From: Halicephalobus mephisto
Taxonomy: Eukaryota; Nematoda; Chromadorea; Rhabditida; Panagrolaimidae
Assembly (NCBI GenBank): GCA_009193035.1
Contig: SWDT01000070.1
Location: 1 to 64,000, forward strand
Direction: 5' to 3'
DNA: 64,000 nucleotides
The notes beneath the pieces were generated by a model that ran no database searches, was not told where the DNA came from, and saw nothing but the letters and a program-made list of their open reading frames with translations. Both the position numbers and the translations under genes were made by a program. Below, piece by piece: positions 48,482-59,632 of this stretch. Every line of letters begins with the position of its first letter. Within the stretch, counting starts at the first letter, position 1.

Positions 48482-49751
48482 CCATTCATCGTATGACAGA
48501 GTTCCCAGATGAAAGTCGTTCCGAAAAAAAGTCCCCATTTGGTTTCGACCAATCTCGAAGCGACGTTGAAAATAATAATCATAATCAAGTAGATAAAAGA
48601 CGTCAAACAAGATTGAACAAAAAATCGGATATCTTTATTGTTTTTTCGTTTTTGACCCAGAATTCCGACAGATTTTTTGCTTTTTTGAAGATGCACAAAT
48701 GTACAAAGGTCCAAAAAAAGTGAAAAAACGAATAAAATACAAGAATAAATACAATCGTTATAAAACGCAAAAAGTTCTCCACATCTTGAATCGTCGAATG
48801 TCCAAAAATAATTTTCCGGTTCGAAGTAAAAATAACAACTTGGAAAAAAGAAAACAATAGTATGAAGAAATGCAATAAAGTATACTGTAACTATGATGAA
48901 TTTCACATTTTTTAAAGAAAAATAACGACGATATTTAATCGGAGAAATAATCGCAAAAAAACGATTCAAACTTTTGACAACGAGGAAATACAAACAAGAA
49001 AAATAAACTATGTATGTCAGATGTCCAATACAGTAACCAAGTCTGGAAGAAGCCAAGGAATGATTCCTAAAATTTTAACAGAGTATTGTAAAATAATTTT
49101 CCAAAAAATTCAAAAACTAAACAAATTCTGAAAATTCGGAATTAAAAATTTGAAAATTTTTGAAATCCTCTACAGTATTCTGGATAGCTTCAGAAGTCCC
49201 TACAGTATCTCAAAGAGTATTAGAATTTTCAAAGAAATTCTAAAGTTTTCACAAAATTCAAATTTCAAAATTTTTAACTTTCTACAACTTTTCGAAAACG
49301 ACAAACTTTCGAGTTTATCGAAAATTAAGAAGCTTCCAAAAAGTCCACCAATGCTTCGGAATTTCTACTGTATTTTTTGAATACTAAGTATTTCCATGGT
49401 AATTAGAGACGCCACCAGAGGATATTAATTATCGTATTTTTTTAGAAAATAACTTACGTCAGAATAACAGGAACGGACCAGAAGAGGAAAATCGCCAGAA
49501 CCATGGCTTCTGCCACGGAATGAGCGGCGCAGATGTATCCGAAGCCGTTCCGAAGACCCGGCATTTTGTAAATCAAATAAATGACGCCACAACTGCACAG
49601 TAATCCAGTAATAGCAAGCTTCAAAAATTTTGTAAAATCCTAAAATTCCGAAAAAACTCACAATCGCGATTATGGCAGACGATATATAGTTGTCAATTTT
49701 GGAATTCAATAAAGTAACTTCAGTCATGGAGAAATTCGAAAAATCAGACAT
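48482..49751 (-). CDS. srx-type chemoreceptor GPCR, last exon not found
   Basis: Exons 49751-49662, 49618-49458 and 49066-48482. Predicted seven-helix serpentine receptor of the nematode srx family, probably on sensory cilia. Signature segments: GLLCSCGVIYLIYKMPGLRN, GFGYICAAHSVAEAMVL, the arginine motif region SLNRFFAIISPIKYRRYFS and the late helices to WELCHTMNG. Comparison with the paralogue at 52141 fixes the exon 1/2 junction at an unusual TTTTTGAAG acceptor; the better-looking TTTTAG would leave a 22-bp intron. Exon 3 ends at a normal GTAAGT donor, but no exon starting with the expected FIMVFFNFR-like tail is found. The MITE cluster at 47836-48302 begins about 180 bp downstream, so the last exon may be lost, displaced or truncated. 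Confidence 0.82.
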
Positions 49752-50247
49752 TTTTTATTTGTAAAAAATATTAAAATTTTTCCAAAACTATTTAAAAATT
49801 AATTATTTAAATTTTTAATTTAATGATTGAATTTTTATTTTTGTTGTGAATAATCAGAATATTACAGTATAGGTTTGGAGATTTAAGTAGTTTTTGGAGC
49901 GTTAAATAAGCGAATTATCAGGTTCTGTCTGAATAGGAACACTAATGACCTTGTCGACGAGAAATTTTCTAAGATGAATGTCTGAGACTAGCTTCGTTAA
50001 TAATTGCTCGAATATTGGACCGGATTTTGAAGTATGGACGGGTGCTTCACTACAGAACTCCTGTTTATGTGGAAGATGAAGTTTCTGTAGGATATTGTAA
50101 GCTTAAACTACAAAAAATTGTATCAATTTATGTTTTTTTTTGTTTTTAAAATTGCTCCCATCGTTAATTTTTTAGTTCATACATCGGCTGAATTTTTAAA
50201 AATAACGAAATATTCGCAGTTATTAATTGTTTTAAAAACTTTAAAAT

Positions 50248-50752
50248 ACAGTCGAACTTGGGTATAAAATACCCCCTTAGCACCGGACAAAGCGTATGTA
50301 TAAGAAAGGATATATTATAATTGGGGTATTTTATATCCAAGTTCTACTGTATTAAGAATTTTCAAAATTTCAAAGTCATATATCAAAATTCTCTTAATTT
50401 ACAAATCCTCATATATTAAAATTCTCCCAATTTTCAAAACCATATACAGTAGGACTTGGATATAAAATATCCCTTGGGACTGGTGAAAGCATATCTTATA
50501 ACAAAGGATATATCAGAGTGGGGATATTTTATATTCAAGTTCTACTATATTTCAAGTTTAGGAATCTCAAAATACAGTAAAACTTGGATATAAACTATCC
50601 TTGGGACTGGTGAAAGCGTATCTTATAACAAAGGATATATCAGAGTGGGGGTAAATTTGAAAACAGATTAACCAAACTCACTCACTCATACTGTATGCTA
50701 TAACAAGAAATATATTATAGTAGGGATGTTTTATATCCAAGTTCTACTGTAT
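50248..50752. mobile_element. second cluster of three TACAGT..GGATATAA MITEs
   Basis: Copies at about 50248-50351, 50445-50552 and 50574-50752, in the order short, short, long. The long copy shares its extra interior (AACCAAACTCACTCACTCAT) with the long copy at 48121, so both descend from one longer element. Terminal inverted repeats are clear in all three. Confidence 0.7.
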
Positions 50753-51479
50753 TTATAGTTTTTATATGAAATTTAAAAATAATTGCATCTTTATAGTTAT
50801 GAATTATTCTAAAATTTTAAGTTTTATATAAACGATTTTTATATATCAAACAATTGTACTTAGGATTAATCATTTTTTAATTTTCAAATATTTTTAGATT
50901 CTCTACTATGTACTGTAGAATCTCAAAATGACAATTAAAATACTCAAAGATCGTAGATTAATTAGGACATTCTTAAATGTTTCTATTACTTTTTACGTTC
51001 AATATAAAAATTTTTCATATATTAACAAAATTTTTTGAAGTTGAATAATCAATTTTTCTTTAATTTTCAAACGTTTCTAGATTGATGAACATGTATTACA
51101 AAAATTTGAAAAAGACAAATAATAAAGGTCATAGATAAATTTGAATTTTAAATTTTTATTTTTTAATATTCTATAATTTCCACATATTGATTAAAATTAT
51201 TCAGTTTTTTAATTTTTAAATATTTTCAGTTTTTATAAAAATATATATCAAGTGAACTTATTTAAAATTAATTACCAAATTTTCAAGCACTTTTAGGATT
51301 TATTACTTTTTGATAAACAACTTTATACCAATTTAGTTCAAACAAATTTCATTTCAAGCTCCCTCAAATACAGCTGAAATTTACGACGTTCTCAGTTTTG
51401 TTGAAATTACCAGGTTCCCACCTTGAGCACAGAAAGTGGGTACGAGATATACAATGTATAGATATATAAAAACGGCTCT

Positions 51480-51985
51480 GGTGTATGAGATACATTATAT
51501 TTAATATGCCGGTATATTAAGTACAATATCAGTGCATATATTCAATGTATCGGTATATTAAGTATGATATCGAATATATTGTATTTAATACACCAGTATA
51601 TTAAGTACAATATCAGTGCATATATTCAATGTATCGGTATATTAAGTATGATACCGAATATATTGTATTTAATACACCAGTATATTAAGTGCAATATTAA
51701 TGCGTATATTCAATGTATCGGTATATTAAGTAGAATGTATCTGATACATTAAGACAACTCTGATGTGTCAGATGAATTATATTTAACGCACCGATATATT
51801 AAGTACAATATCAGTGCATCATATTTAATATATCAGTATATTAAGTATGATACCGAATATATTGTATTTAACGCACTGGCATATTAAGTGCAATATCAGT
51901 GCATTATATTCAATTTATCGGTATATTAAGTATGATACCGAATATATTGTATTTAACACACTGGTATATTAAGTATAATGTATCC
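51480..51985. repeat. about 84-bp satellite of TATATTAAGT units
   Basis: Five to six tandem copies built from CAATGTATCGGTATATTAAG and GAATATATTGTATTTAA half-units, which are partly palindromic. A short related array lies at 40105-40275. Confidence 0.75.
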
Positions 51986-52140
51986 TATGCATTAGAGCTT
52001 TTTTAATTTTTTACATATGGTTTCGTGCTAAATATTATTTTTTTAAACTTCCTTTTTTTAAATTATGCCCTCGAGTTCCGAAACTATTATAATTTTAATT
52101 CTTAAACCACTTATAAATGATTTTTAATAATTAAGAAATA

Positions 52141-55100
52141 ATGTCGGACGGAAGTGCAGAGAAAGTCTTCGAAAGAAGCGATGATGATCCTATCGTTGTA
52201 ACTATTTTCGTTGTGGTAATTTTATAAATTTATTTAAAATACAAAAAACTGCTCTTTAGATAGGAGCAATGGGATTACTGTGTAGTGGTGGGGCTATATA
52301 TCTGACATACAAGATCCCTGGACTTCACAACGGCTTCGGATATATCTGTGCCGCTCATTCCGTGGCCGAAGCCGGAGTCTTGATGGTTTTCGTCTTCTGG
52401 TCTGCTCCCATAATTTTAATGTAAGTTATTTAATTATCGAATTTTACACACATACACAAGACTTAACTTTGGACCCAATTACGAAATTCACAGGTTCTTA
52501 GTGAATCAGCTTTAACGCTCCAATTTTACATATCTTCGAAATGAAACGTTTCTAAAGGTTATAAAATCCTAAAAATACTAATTCATACATGACGTAGTTT
52601 ATAGGCAGATTTTAAAGATTATTTATAATACCCCAAGGCATAATTTTTAATTAAAATCTTTTTATATAAAAATGACTATATTAGTGTTATGTCGTGAGGT
52701 TCATGTATAAGACGAACAGATACTGAAAGTGTTCGATGCGATAACAACAATTAACAATGACGTGGCACATGTTCGCTACACAAAAAAGCGTAACTTTTGG
52801 CTCCGTAAAAATTACGAAATGTAACAAAAATATAACAATCGTCATATTGTTCATGAATATTTGACATTTGTAACAAAAATTAAAACATAATAGTGACGAT
52901 TTACATTTGTTATTGAACCAAAAATTACACTTTTTTGTGTGTAGTTTTTCAAATAATTCTAGTGCAGAATTATTTTTTCGAAAACTGTATGAAAAACAAA
53001 AAAATATTAAAACTTCGATATATCAACAACACTTTAGCACTTTATCGAACCGTAATCGAAACAACAAATGACTAGATACAATTATCGTAATCCTAATGTG
53101 TTTGTTTGCGGTTCACAGCAAACTTTCTATTTTTTGCGATTTCGAGCTTGTCTGGTCCATGTCATCAACAACGATGAGTTTAAAAAACAATTTTTCGATT
53201 GACATTAAACTTTTTTCAATTTACAGTATAATAACTTCTTGATACACAAGATTTTTTGTTTTCGGATGACGTAAAGAACGAGACAAAATTAAAACTGATA
53301 TATCAACAACAATATACGTAAAAATAACAATTTTAAAAACATCGATTGATTTCGAAATTTTTTTCACTAACAGTATACTTCTTAATGTGCATTTTTATTC
53401 TTTTTAGAATTCAGTTTTTTTTGTTTATTATATTTCGATTAAGTCAATCGGCATTAGGATGAAATATAAGAAGACAAAATATAAGAATGGATAAAATATA
53501 AGATCGAAAATATGCTTTCTTTACTCTTTAAAGACATTTCTGTATCCATACCTGGATTTGCCCAAGCCTAAAGGCTAAGCCTAAACCTATCCATACCTGG
53601 ATTTGCCCAAACCTAAAGGCTAAGCCTAAACCTATCCATACCTGGATTTGTCCAAGCCTAAAGGCTAAGCCTAAGCCTATCCATACCTGGATTTGCCCAA
53701 GCCTAAATCCAGCCTAAAAAAGCAACAGGAACTTACTATCCCCATCTTATATTTTCGATCTTATATTTTATCCTCTTTTATATTTTATCCTCTTATATTT
53801 CCGCCGTTCACGAGTCAATCTTGGTTCAAAAATATATTAAATAAAATTAAATTTTTACGATCTTTAAAATTTTATTTCAGAGATCCCACTCTCGGACCTT
53901 CATTAACAGGAAAAATCATCGGTGCTTTTTCTTATTTTTGTTATTTCGTAACATTGTATTTTTTATTTTTCAAATCTCTCAACAGATTCATGGCCATAAC
54001 TTCTCCGGTCAAATATCGTCGTTATTTTTCCGAAAAAAATGTAAAATTTATAATTTTTTTTGTTTACATTTTCGGATTTCTTCACGGAGTCCCGTTTTTG
54101 TTTCCCGAATGTGATTACTTATTTGATGCCAAAAATTACATATGGTATTTTGGAAACACCGTCTATGCAAAAAATTATTCGATTTTTGTGGACCTGATTT
54201 ACGGATGTTTTTTGTTATGTTCGGCTTTATTTATGGATTTTTGCACTTTCGTATATCTTCAAAAAAGTAGGAAAATTATAGGTTAGTTTAAAATTTCAAA
54301 CATAAATAAAATTCAGAAAAATTTCAAACATAAATAAAATTCAGAAAAATTTCAAAATTACCGTAATTATTTTTTTCAGTATTATTTTTAAAAAATATTT
54401 TTCTAAATTTTTCAATATAAAAATTTTTTAAAATTATATTTAATATTTATATTATTATAGAATTTAAATATGAATTTTATTATATAATTTTTTCAATAAC
54501 AATTTTCACATTTTAAATTTTAAATAATTTCGAAATTTTTTAAATTCCACCAATTTTTGAAGATTTTAAAAATTTTCTTAATTTTGGAAAATTTCAGAAA
54601 TTTTTATTAAATTTTAAAAATTTTTAGAATTTTCAGAATTTCGAAATTTTTGAAAATTCTTATTTTTTAGCTTTTTTTATTTTTTTAAAATTTTTTGGAT
54701 TTTTTAAAATTTTTTGGATTTTTTGGATTTTTTTAAATTTTTTGGATTTTTTTATTTTTTTTTATTTTTTTTGGATTTTTTAAAATTTTTTTTAATTTTT
54801 ATATTTTTTTAATAAACTTCCAGGTCGAAATAATCCGACAATAACGTCAGCAAAAGACAACAAAGAAATCAGATTTTTCATCCAAGCTTGCGTGACAACC
54901 TTCATCTACGGAGCTTTGATTTTTTGTTTCCACGTTTTGGCGAATTTTACCACGACAAAATGGCAGGGATTTCTTGTTTCTTCCATGTCATGGGAACTGA
55001 CCCACACACTTAATGGGTAAGTTCTCAAAATTACTGTAGTGTAACCCACAAAATGTTCAAAAACATCCTACTACAAAAAAAATAAAATTAGAAATTTTTT

Positions 55101-55730
55101 CGAAACTATTTTGGTTCAATTTTCTTGAATTTCCAAATTTCAATATTCATTCTAAAAATTTACAGTATATTTTGAAATCTTTCGGAAATTTCTCTGGGAT
55201 TTTGAAAAAAATAAAAAACTAAGGAAATTTTGAAATATTGTGGAAAATTGTTATTTTTTGTTGAATTTCAGAAAACTTCAGAAGCTTACCTGAGATTTTA
55301 GAAAAAATAAAAAATTTGAAAAATATTATAGAAAATTGAAATTTTTTTTAATTTTAGAAGACTTCAGAAGCTTATCTGAGATTTTAGAAAAAATAAAAAA
55401 TTTGAAATTTTTTTAAATTTCAGAAGCTTACCTGAGATTTTAGAAAAAATAAAAAATTTTAAAAATATTATAGAAAATTGTCTTTTTTTTATTTCAGAAG
55501 ACTTCAGAAGCTCATTTGAGATTCTAGGAAATTCCAAAAGTTTATATTCAATTTAGAAATTTGGCTAAAATTTACCTTAGATTTTAGAAAAAATAAAAAA
55601 TTTTAAAAAGATTATAGAAATTTGAAATTTTTTTTTCAGATTCATTATGGTGTTCTTCAATTTTCGACTCGCAGAAACGACGAAAATTCAAATAAAAGCT
55701 ACATTTCTGAAATCAGCAGAATTCCAATGA
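52141..55730 (+). CDS. srx-type chemoreceptor GPCR
   Basis: Exons 52141-52215, 52260-52420, 53881-54281, 54824-55016 and 55640-55730; all phases fit; 306 residues, normal for the family. Landmarks: GLLCSGGAIYLTYKIPGLHN, GFGYICAAHSVAEAGVLMVF, SLNRFMAITSPVKYRRYFSE, the FLFPECDYLF loop, CTFVYLQKSRK, NKEIRFFIQACVTTFIYG and the C-terminal FIMVFFNFRL tail. Its partner at 48482 is on the opposite strand and has exon 3 and exon 4 fused without an intron. Intron 2 (1460 bp) contains a MITE, a palindromic element and telomere-like repeats. Introns 3 and 4 are low-complexity and tandem-repeat DNA. The ligand is unknown. Confidence 0.88.
52776..52945. mobile_element. MITE with CTACACAAAAAAG termini, inside srx intron 2
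   Basis: Complete 170-bp copy. It begins CTACACAAAAAAGCGTAAC and ends with the inverted CACTTTTTTGTGTGTAG. The interior is the reverse complement of the copies at 47244 and 47467 (GTCATATTGTTCATGAATATT, with one change). Confidence 0.7.
53461..53802. repeat. palindromic MITE-like element, copy 2, with telomere-like core
   Basis: Inverted arms 53461-53513 and 53742-53802 (GAAATATAAGA and ATAAAATATAAGATCGAAAATAT blocks) enclose the tandem array at 53545-53706. The arms match those at 36907-37129, where the core is not amplified. Confidence 0.65.
53545..53706. repeat. 45-bp tandem repeat containing telomere hexamers
   Basis: About 3.5 copies of a 45-bp unit with CCATACCTGGATTTGCCC and then AAGCCTAAAGGCTAAGCCTA. 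GCCTAA is the complement of the nematode telomere repeat TTAGGC and occurs about twice per unit. Confidence 0.75.
55240..55600. repeat. tandem repeat in srx intron 4
   Basis: About four to five diverged units of 75-95 bp sharing CTTCAGAAGCTTACCTGAGA and TTTTAGAAAAAATAAAAAAT. Each carries TTTCAG- or TTTTAG-like decoy acceptors. Confidence 0.65.
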
Positions 55731-56652
55731 AAATGAAAAAAATCTTCACAGCTGTAGTCACCTAGTCGTTTTAAAAATATACGGTACTAAATTGGCAATA
55801 ATAAATTTAAAGCTTTAAATTGCCTGAGGCATTTGTATCAAAATTTGTTTCAACGGAAAAAAATCCAAAAGTCGTATATGATTCATAAAATTAAAAAAAC
55901 AAATTTCATCGAAAAATACCGTAATTAAAAACAAAATTAAAAATATTTAAAAAATTAATCTTAATTTTCGTCAATTTTTGCTTCATAATTTAAATCAAAA
56001 TTTTATTTTTATAAATTTTTTCAAAAATCACGTTTTTTAAAAAATTAATTTTTTACAGTACTTTTTTAAAAATTTATAACAACCTACAGTAATCTTTAAA
56101 ATTTTCGGAAATTTTTATATTTAAATTTTTTATTTAAAAACACCTACTTACCGTAATCATGGTTTTAAATTTTTTTACTTTTATATTTTACCGTAATTAT
56201 GCTCCAAAAAATGTCCTTTTTTGATTCCATATCCTCCACTACCGTAACCATACTTTTATTTTTTTAAATTACTAATTTTCCTTTACCGTAATCATGACCC
56301 AGAAATTCCATACACCTCCACTACAGTAACCCCAATCCGAAAACCTCTTTGTAGACACTTACCGTAATTACTCTTAAAAATTTCTTCCCAGATACCGTAA
56401 CCACTTCCAACAATTTCTTCCTAGATACCGTAACCACTTCTAAAAATTTCTTTCCAGATACCGTAACCACTTCCGATTCTATTCCAACTTTCGTTCTAGA
56501 ACTTCAAAAATCCTCAAATCCCCAAAACTTAAATTAACTTCTTTCAAATTCCTTACTGTATTTTATAACAACTTCCACATAAAATATTGTGGTAACAACA
56601 AATAAAAAAAATCAGATCGATATCAAAAAATTCCTTACAATAACAAAATTCT
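55731..56652. other. spacer with TACCGTAA-type motifs
   Basis: No gene. ACCGTAATCAT, ACCGTAACCA and CTACAGTA occur many times at 55910-56470. 56390-56470 is a short tandem array of a GATACCGTAACCACTTC unit. Confidence 0.5.
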
Positions 56653-59028
56653 TCAATTTTCGATCATTGCTGAATTATCATTCAACGGAATACTCACCGA
56701 TGGATCTCGTTTGCGGCTAACTGCAGACTGCAAATAATCATAATTAAAAATTCCAAAAAAAAACCCACCGTAAACACCGGAGTCAAATTTTCATCAACAG
56801 ATGTCGAAGATGTTTCACATAATAAACCCGGCATTGATCCAGGAACTTTCAATTCATTACATTTAACATTATTTAAATCCTCATTAAAACTCGCCAAAAG
56901 AGATGCTGAACTATTTCCTGCAGATGGCAAAAAATTAAATTTACTTTCAGCAGCAGATTCAACATTTTTAAAAAGATCAACCGGAGACGGCATTCTAGTT
57001 CCATCAAGATATCCTTGCAATTGTCCACTTGCAGCCAACAAAAGTCCCCTAAAAGGCGGTGAAGGAGCAAGTGGATGAGAAGTATATTCCGGATGATATT
57101 GAACTCCAACAAAATATTCATGATTTTTAAGTTCGATCATCTCCATTCTGACTGCCGTATTTGTCAAAGTTCCTCTTTCACATAAAGCGTTGACTTTCTT
57201 GTAAAAACTTTCTAATCCTCCATGATTCCGTTGACAAGCAAGTTTCAATAAAGCTTTACTGGATACAGAACTATTGCAATTACTCGCTGCTGGATTTGTT
57301 TCATCGACTCCCATGCCCACAAAATGAAGACCTGCAGAATTCAAAACAGGAACAAGTCGAGGATTAACTTCATATCGATGACGATGACGTTCTTCAATAG
57401 CATTCTGTTCTCCATAAAGTTTGTACAACTTGCAATCCTTAGACAAAAAAACCGTGGCTCTTCTGCCAAGTCTCATAGTGCCTCCCATGTCTCCTCCGTG
57501 GTGTTCCGGCATGTCAATCACGACTTGTTCTTCTTCTTTAATGTCTAATCCCTTGTCTTTTACGAATTCTGTCGAATTTGCATTAGGAATATTACAAACG
57601 TTCCTGGCGAATTCTATCGCGGCACACTGCATTCCGAGACAGATCCCCAGAAATGGAACGTTGTTTTCACGGGCGTACTGACAAGCTAGGATTTTTCCTT
57701 CAATTCCACGGTAGCCGAATCCTCCAGGGACCAAAATACCTCTAGAAAGAATAAAATTGATCAAAATTCATATATGAAACAACTCACTGTGCTTGTTTGA
57801 CGAGATCCCAGGCGGCTTTTCTCTTGTCAGCTGGAGCATTGTCTTCCAAATGATCTGCTACAACGAATAAAATTTCCAATTTTCTTTCAGAATGAGTTGC
57901 GGCATGTTTGAGGGCCTTGATGACGGAGGAATAGGCGTCCGTGAAAACTCTGACTTTGGCTTCTCCTGTGGTGTGATCTAAGGCGAAATATTTCCCGACA
58001 AGGGCGATTTTAACGACTTCAGTGTACTTCTCCACAAGTTCACTCAACTTCGTCCATTGCTCCAGATTGGGGCAGTTTTGGAGCGCTTTCGTGGGTTCTA
58101 CTCTCTTCAATTCGAGTTTCTTCTCGATCAACCCGAGCACGCCCTGGGACATCATCAGAAGTGGCACTTGGTAAATGTTCGGCAGGTTGTGGATACCGAT
58201 TACCTGGAAACGAGGAAATAAAAGTTGAATTGATATATGAAACAAACTTTGGACTTTGAGATAGCGCAACAAGAACTGATTTTCTCCTTGAGCTGGTCAG
58301 AAATCTCATTGAAGCTCCTGCAGGCGATCATATCCGGCTTCAACCCCTTCGCATTCACTTCAGCAATGCTATTCTGGAGAGGTTTCGTCTTCAACTCTGA
58401 TTCTAGGTCGATCAGCATTGACACATGGACGTGGAAGAACCTTCCTTTCCATTCATCCGTCGTCAGCTGGCTCATGGCGTACATGTACGGAGCAGACTCC
58501 ATGTCTCCGACAGTTCCTCCAAGCTCCACGATACAGACATGAGGAGTCTCGCCCGTGTTGTCGACTGGTCGTTGAGCGACGTCGAGGACCCACTGTCGGA
58601 TTGCGTCAGTGATATGCGGCACGATTTGGACTGTTTTTCCGAGGTAGTTTCCGGCTCTTTCTTCTTTGATAACTTTGTTGTAGATCTTACCAGTTGTGAT
58701 ATTGTTGTCTTTGGTCAAACAAACATTGAGGAATCTTTCGTAATTGCCTAAGTCGAGATCAACTTCTCCTCCGTCGTCGAGAACAAAAACTTCTCCTGAA
58801 ATTTTACATTTTTCATATATGAAATTCAGTCCAAAACCCACCATGTTCCCATGGTGAGAACGTTCCAGCATCCAGATTGATGTAAGGATCAATTTTGATG
58901 GCAGTTACTCGGTACCCGTTGGCTTTGAGCAGGACCCCGAGACTGGAGGACACGATTCCCTTTCCAACTCCCGAAATGACGCCGCCCGTAACCAGAATAA
59001 TCTTGACTTGGTCATCTGAAGACGCCAT
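56653..59028 (-). CDS. ctps-1: CTP synthase
   Basis: Exons 59028-58842, 58795-58248, 58203-57788, 57741-56769, 56727-56653; 732 residues; phases fit. It makes CTP from UTP, ATP and glutamine. The start is the Met of [16 protein letters not shown], after a TTTTCAG leader acceptor at 59054. The synthetase domain has [30 protein letters not shown] and [20 protein letters not shown]. The class I glutaminase domain has GICLGMQ (catalytic Cys about 418) and YHPEY (His/Glu). About 50 residues ([14 protein letters not shown] to GTLTNT) are inserted between GMGVDET and [13 protein letters not shown], where human enzymes have only a few. A tail of about 130 residues after the glutaminase domain is low-complexity and acidic; the short last exon ([10 protein letters not shown]) is set by phase. 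Human CTPS is 591 residues, so insert and tail explain the excess. Confidence 0.94.
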
Positions 59029-59632
59029 ATCGAGGTTAGACGAGGAAGATTCTGAAAACAAATTCAGAATTTAGGAAAATCGAAAATGAGGAAGACGACT
59101 CGGTGTCTGGGCGGCAAATTTTGCGGTTGCTGAAAAAACCTCCAACGCGCGAAAAAACAACATTCAAATCGGGATTTCACAAAATACGGACAAAGGAAAT
59201 TCTCAAATCCATATAAAGTGAATTTCATATATAAAAATAAACACTAAGATTTTATTTTATAAAAACACAAAGTTTGGGAGATTTTTATAAGAATTAGATT
59301 CGAACTTTGGACAACAACAGATGCAATCTTATGATCTCTGAAGCTTTGGCCGATTGGTTATCAGTTTTACGATCACCAAAATCGTCAAAACCTCTGGTCT
59401 TAAAATTCGCACTTTTTCGGCTAGATCAAAAAACTCAAACCGTGTGTTCCTCGACGAAAACAACATGTCTGGCCTAGTTTCATGTTTTGATTTTTTTCAA
59501 CTTTCAAAGTCATTTTAGAAATTACGAAATCACTTTTATTTTCACTAAATTATAAATCAGAGGTATCGGAACAGATGGAAAATTTCTGTATTAAGACTAA
59601 AATAGTACTGTAAGCTAAAATTAAATCTTCAT
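59029..59632. other. spacer; ctps-1 promoter
   Basis: Minus-strand genes on both sides. The part next to ctps-1 holds the two E2F-like sites. The rest has no gene. Confidence 0.5.
59111..59154 (-). promoter_or_regulatory. two E2F-like sites upstream of ctps-1
   Basis: GCGGCAAA (59111-59118) and GCGCGAAA (59147-59154) on the + strand read TTTGCCGC and TTTCGCGC on the gene strand. Both are full matches to the E2F consensus TTTSSCGC. They lie 83-126 bp upstream of the ctps-1 start, in an otherwise CG-poor window. Confidence 0.5.

Larger units (their letters stand above)
49752..52140. other. 2.4-kb spacer between the two srx genes
   Basis: Divergent promoters of the two receptor genes should lie here. 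It holds the MITE cluster (50248-50752) and the satellite (51480-51985); the rest is AT-rich, with no gene. Confidence 0.5.

Noticed and set aside
49640..49661. 22-bp intron using the TTTTAG acceptor in the minus-strand srx gene
   Set aside because: Too short to splice; the 43-bp alternative aligns exactly with the paralogue.
53545..53706. CRISPR-like array
   Set aside because: Units are contiguous without unique spacers, and the sequence is eukaryotic; it is a tandem minisatellite.
53693..53880. N-terminal extension of srx exon 3 into the telomere-like repeat
   Set aside because: A TTTATTTCAG acceptor at 53880 and exact paralogue alignment place the exon start at 53881.
59340..59410. tRNA-like stretch (TTGGCCGATTGGTTATC)
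   Set aside because: Resembles the D arm of Ser/Leu tRNAs, but I found no matching anticodon or T arm.
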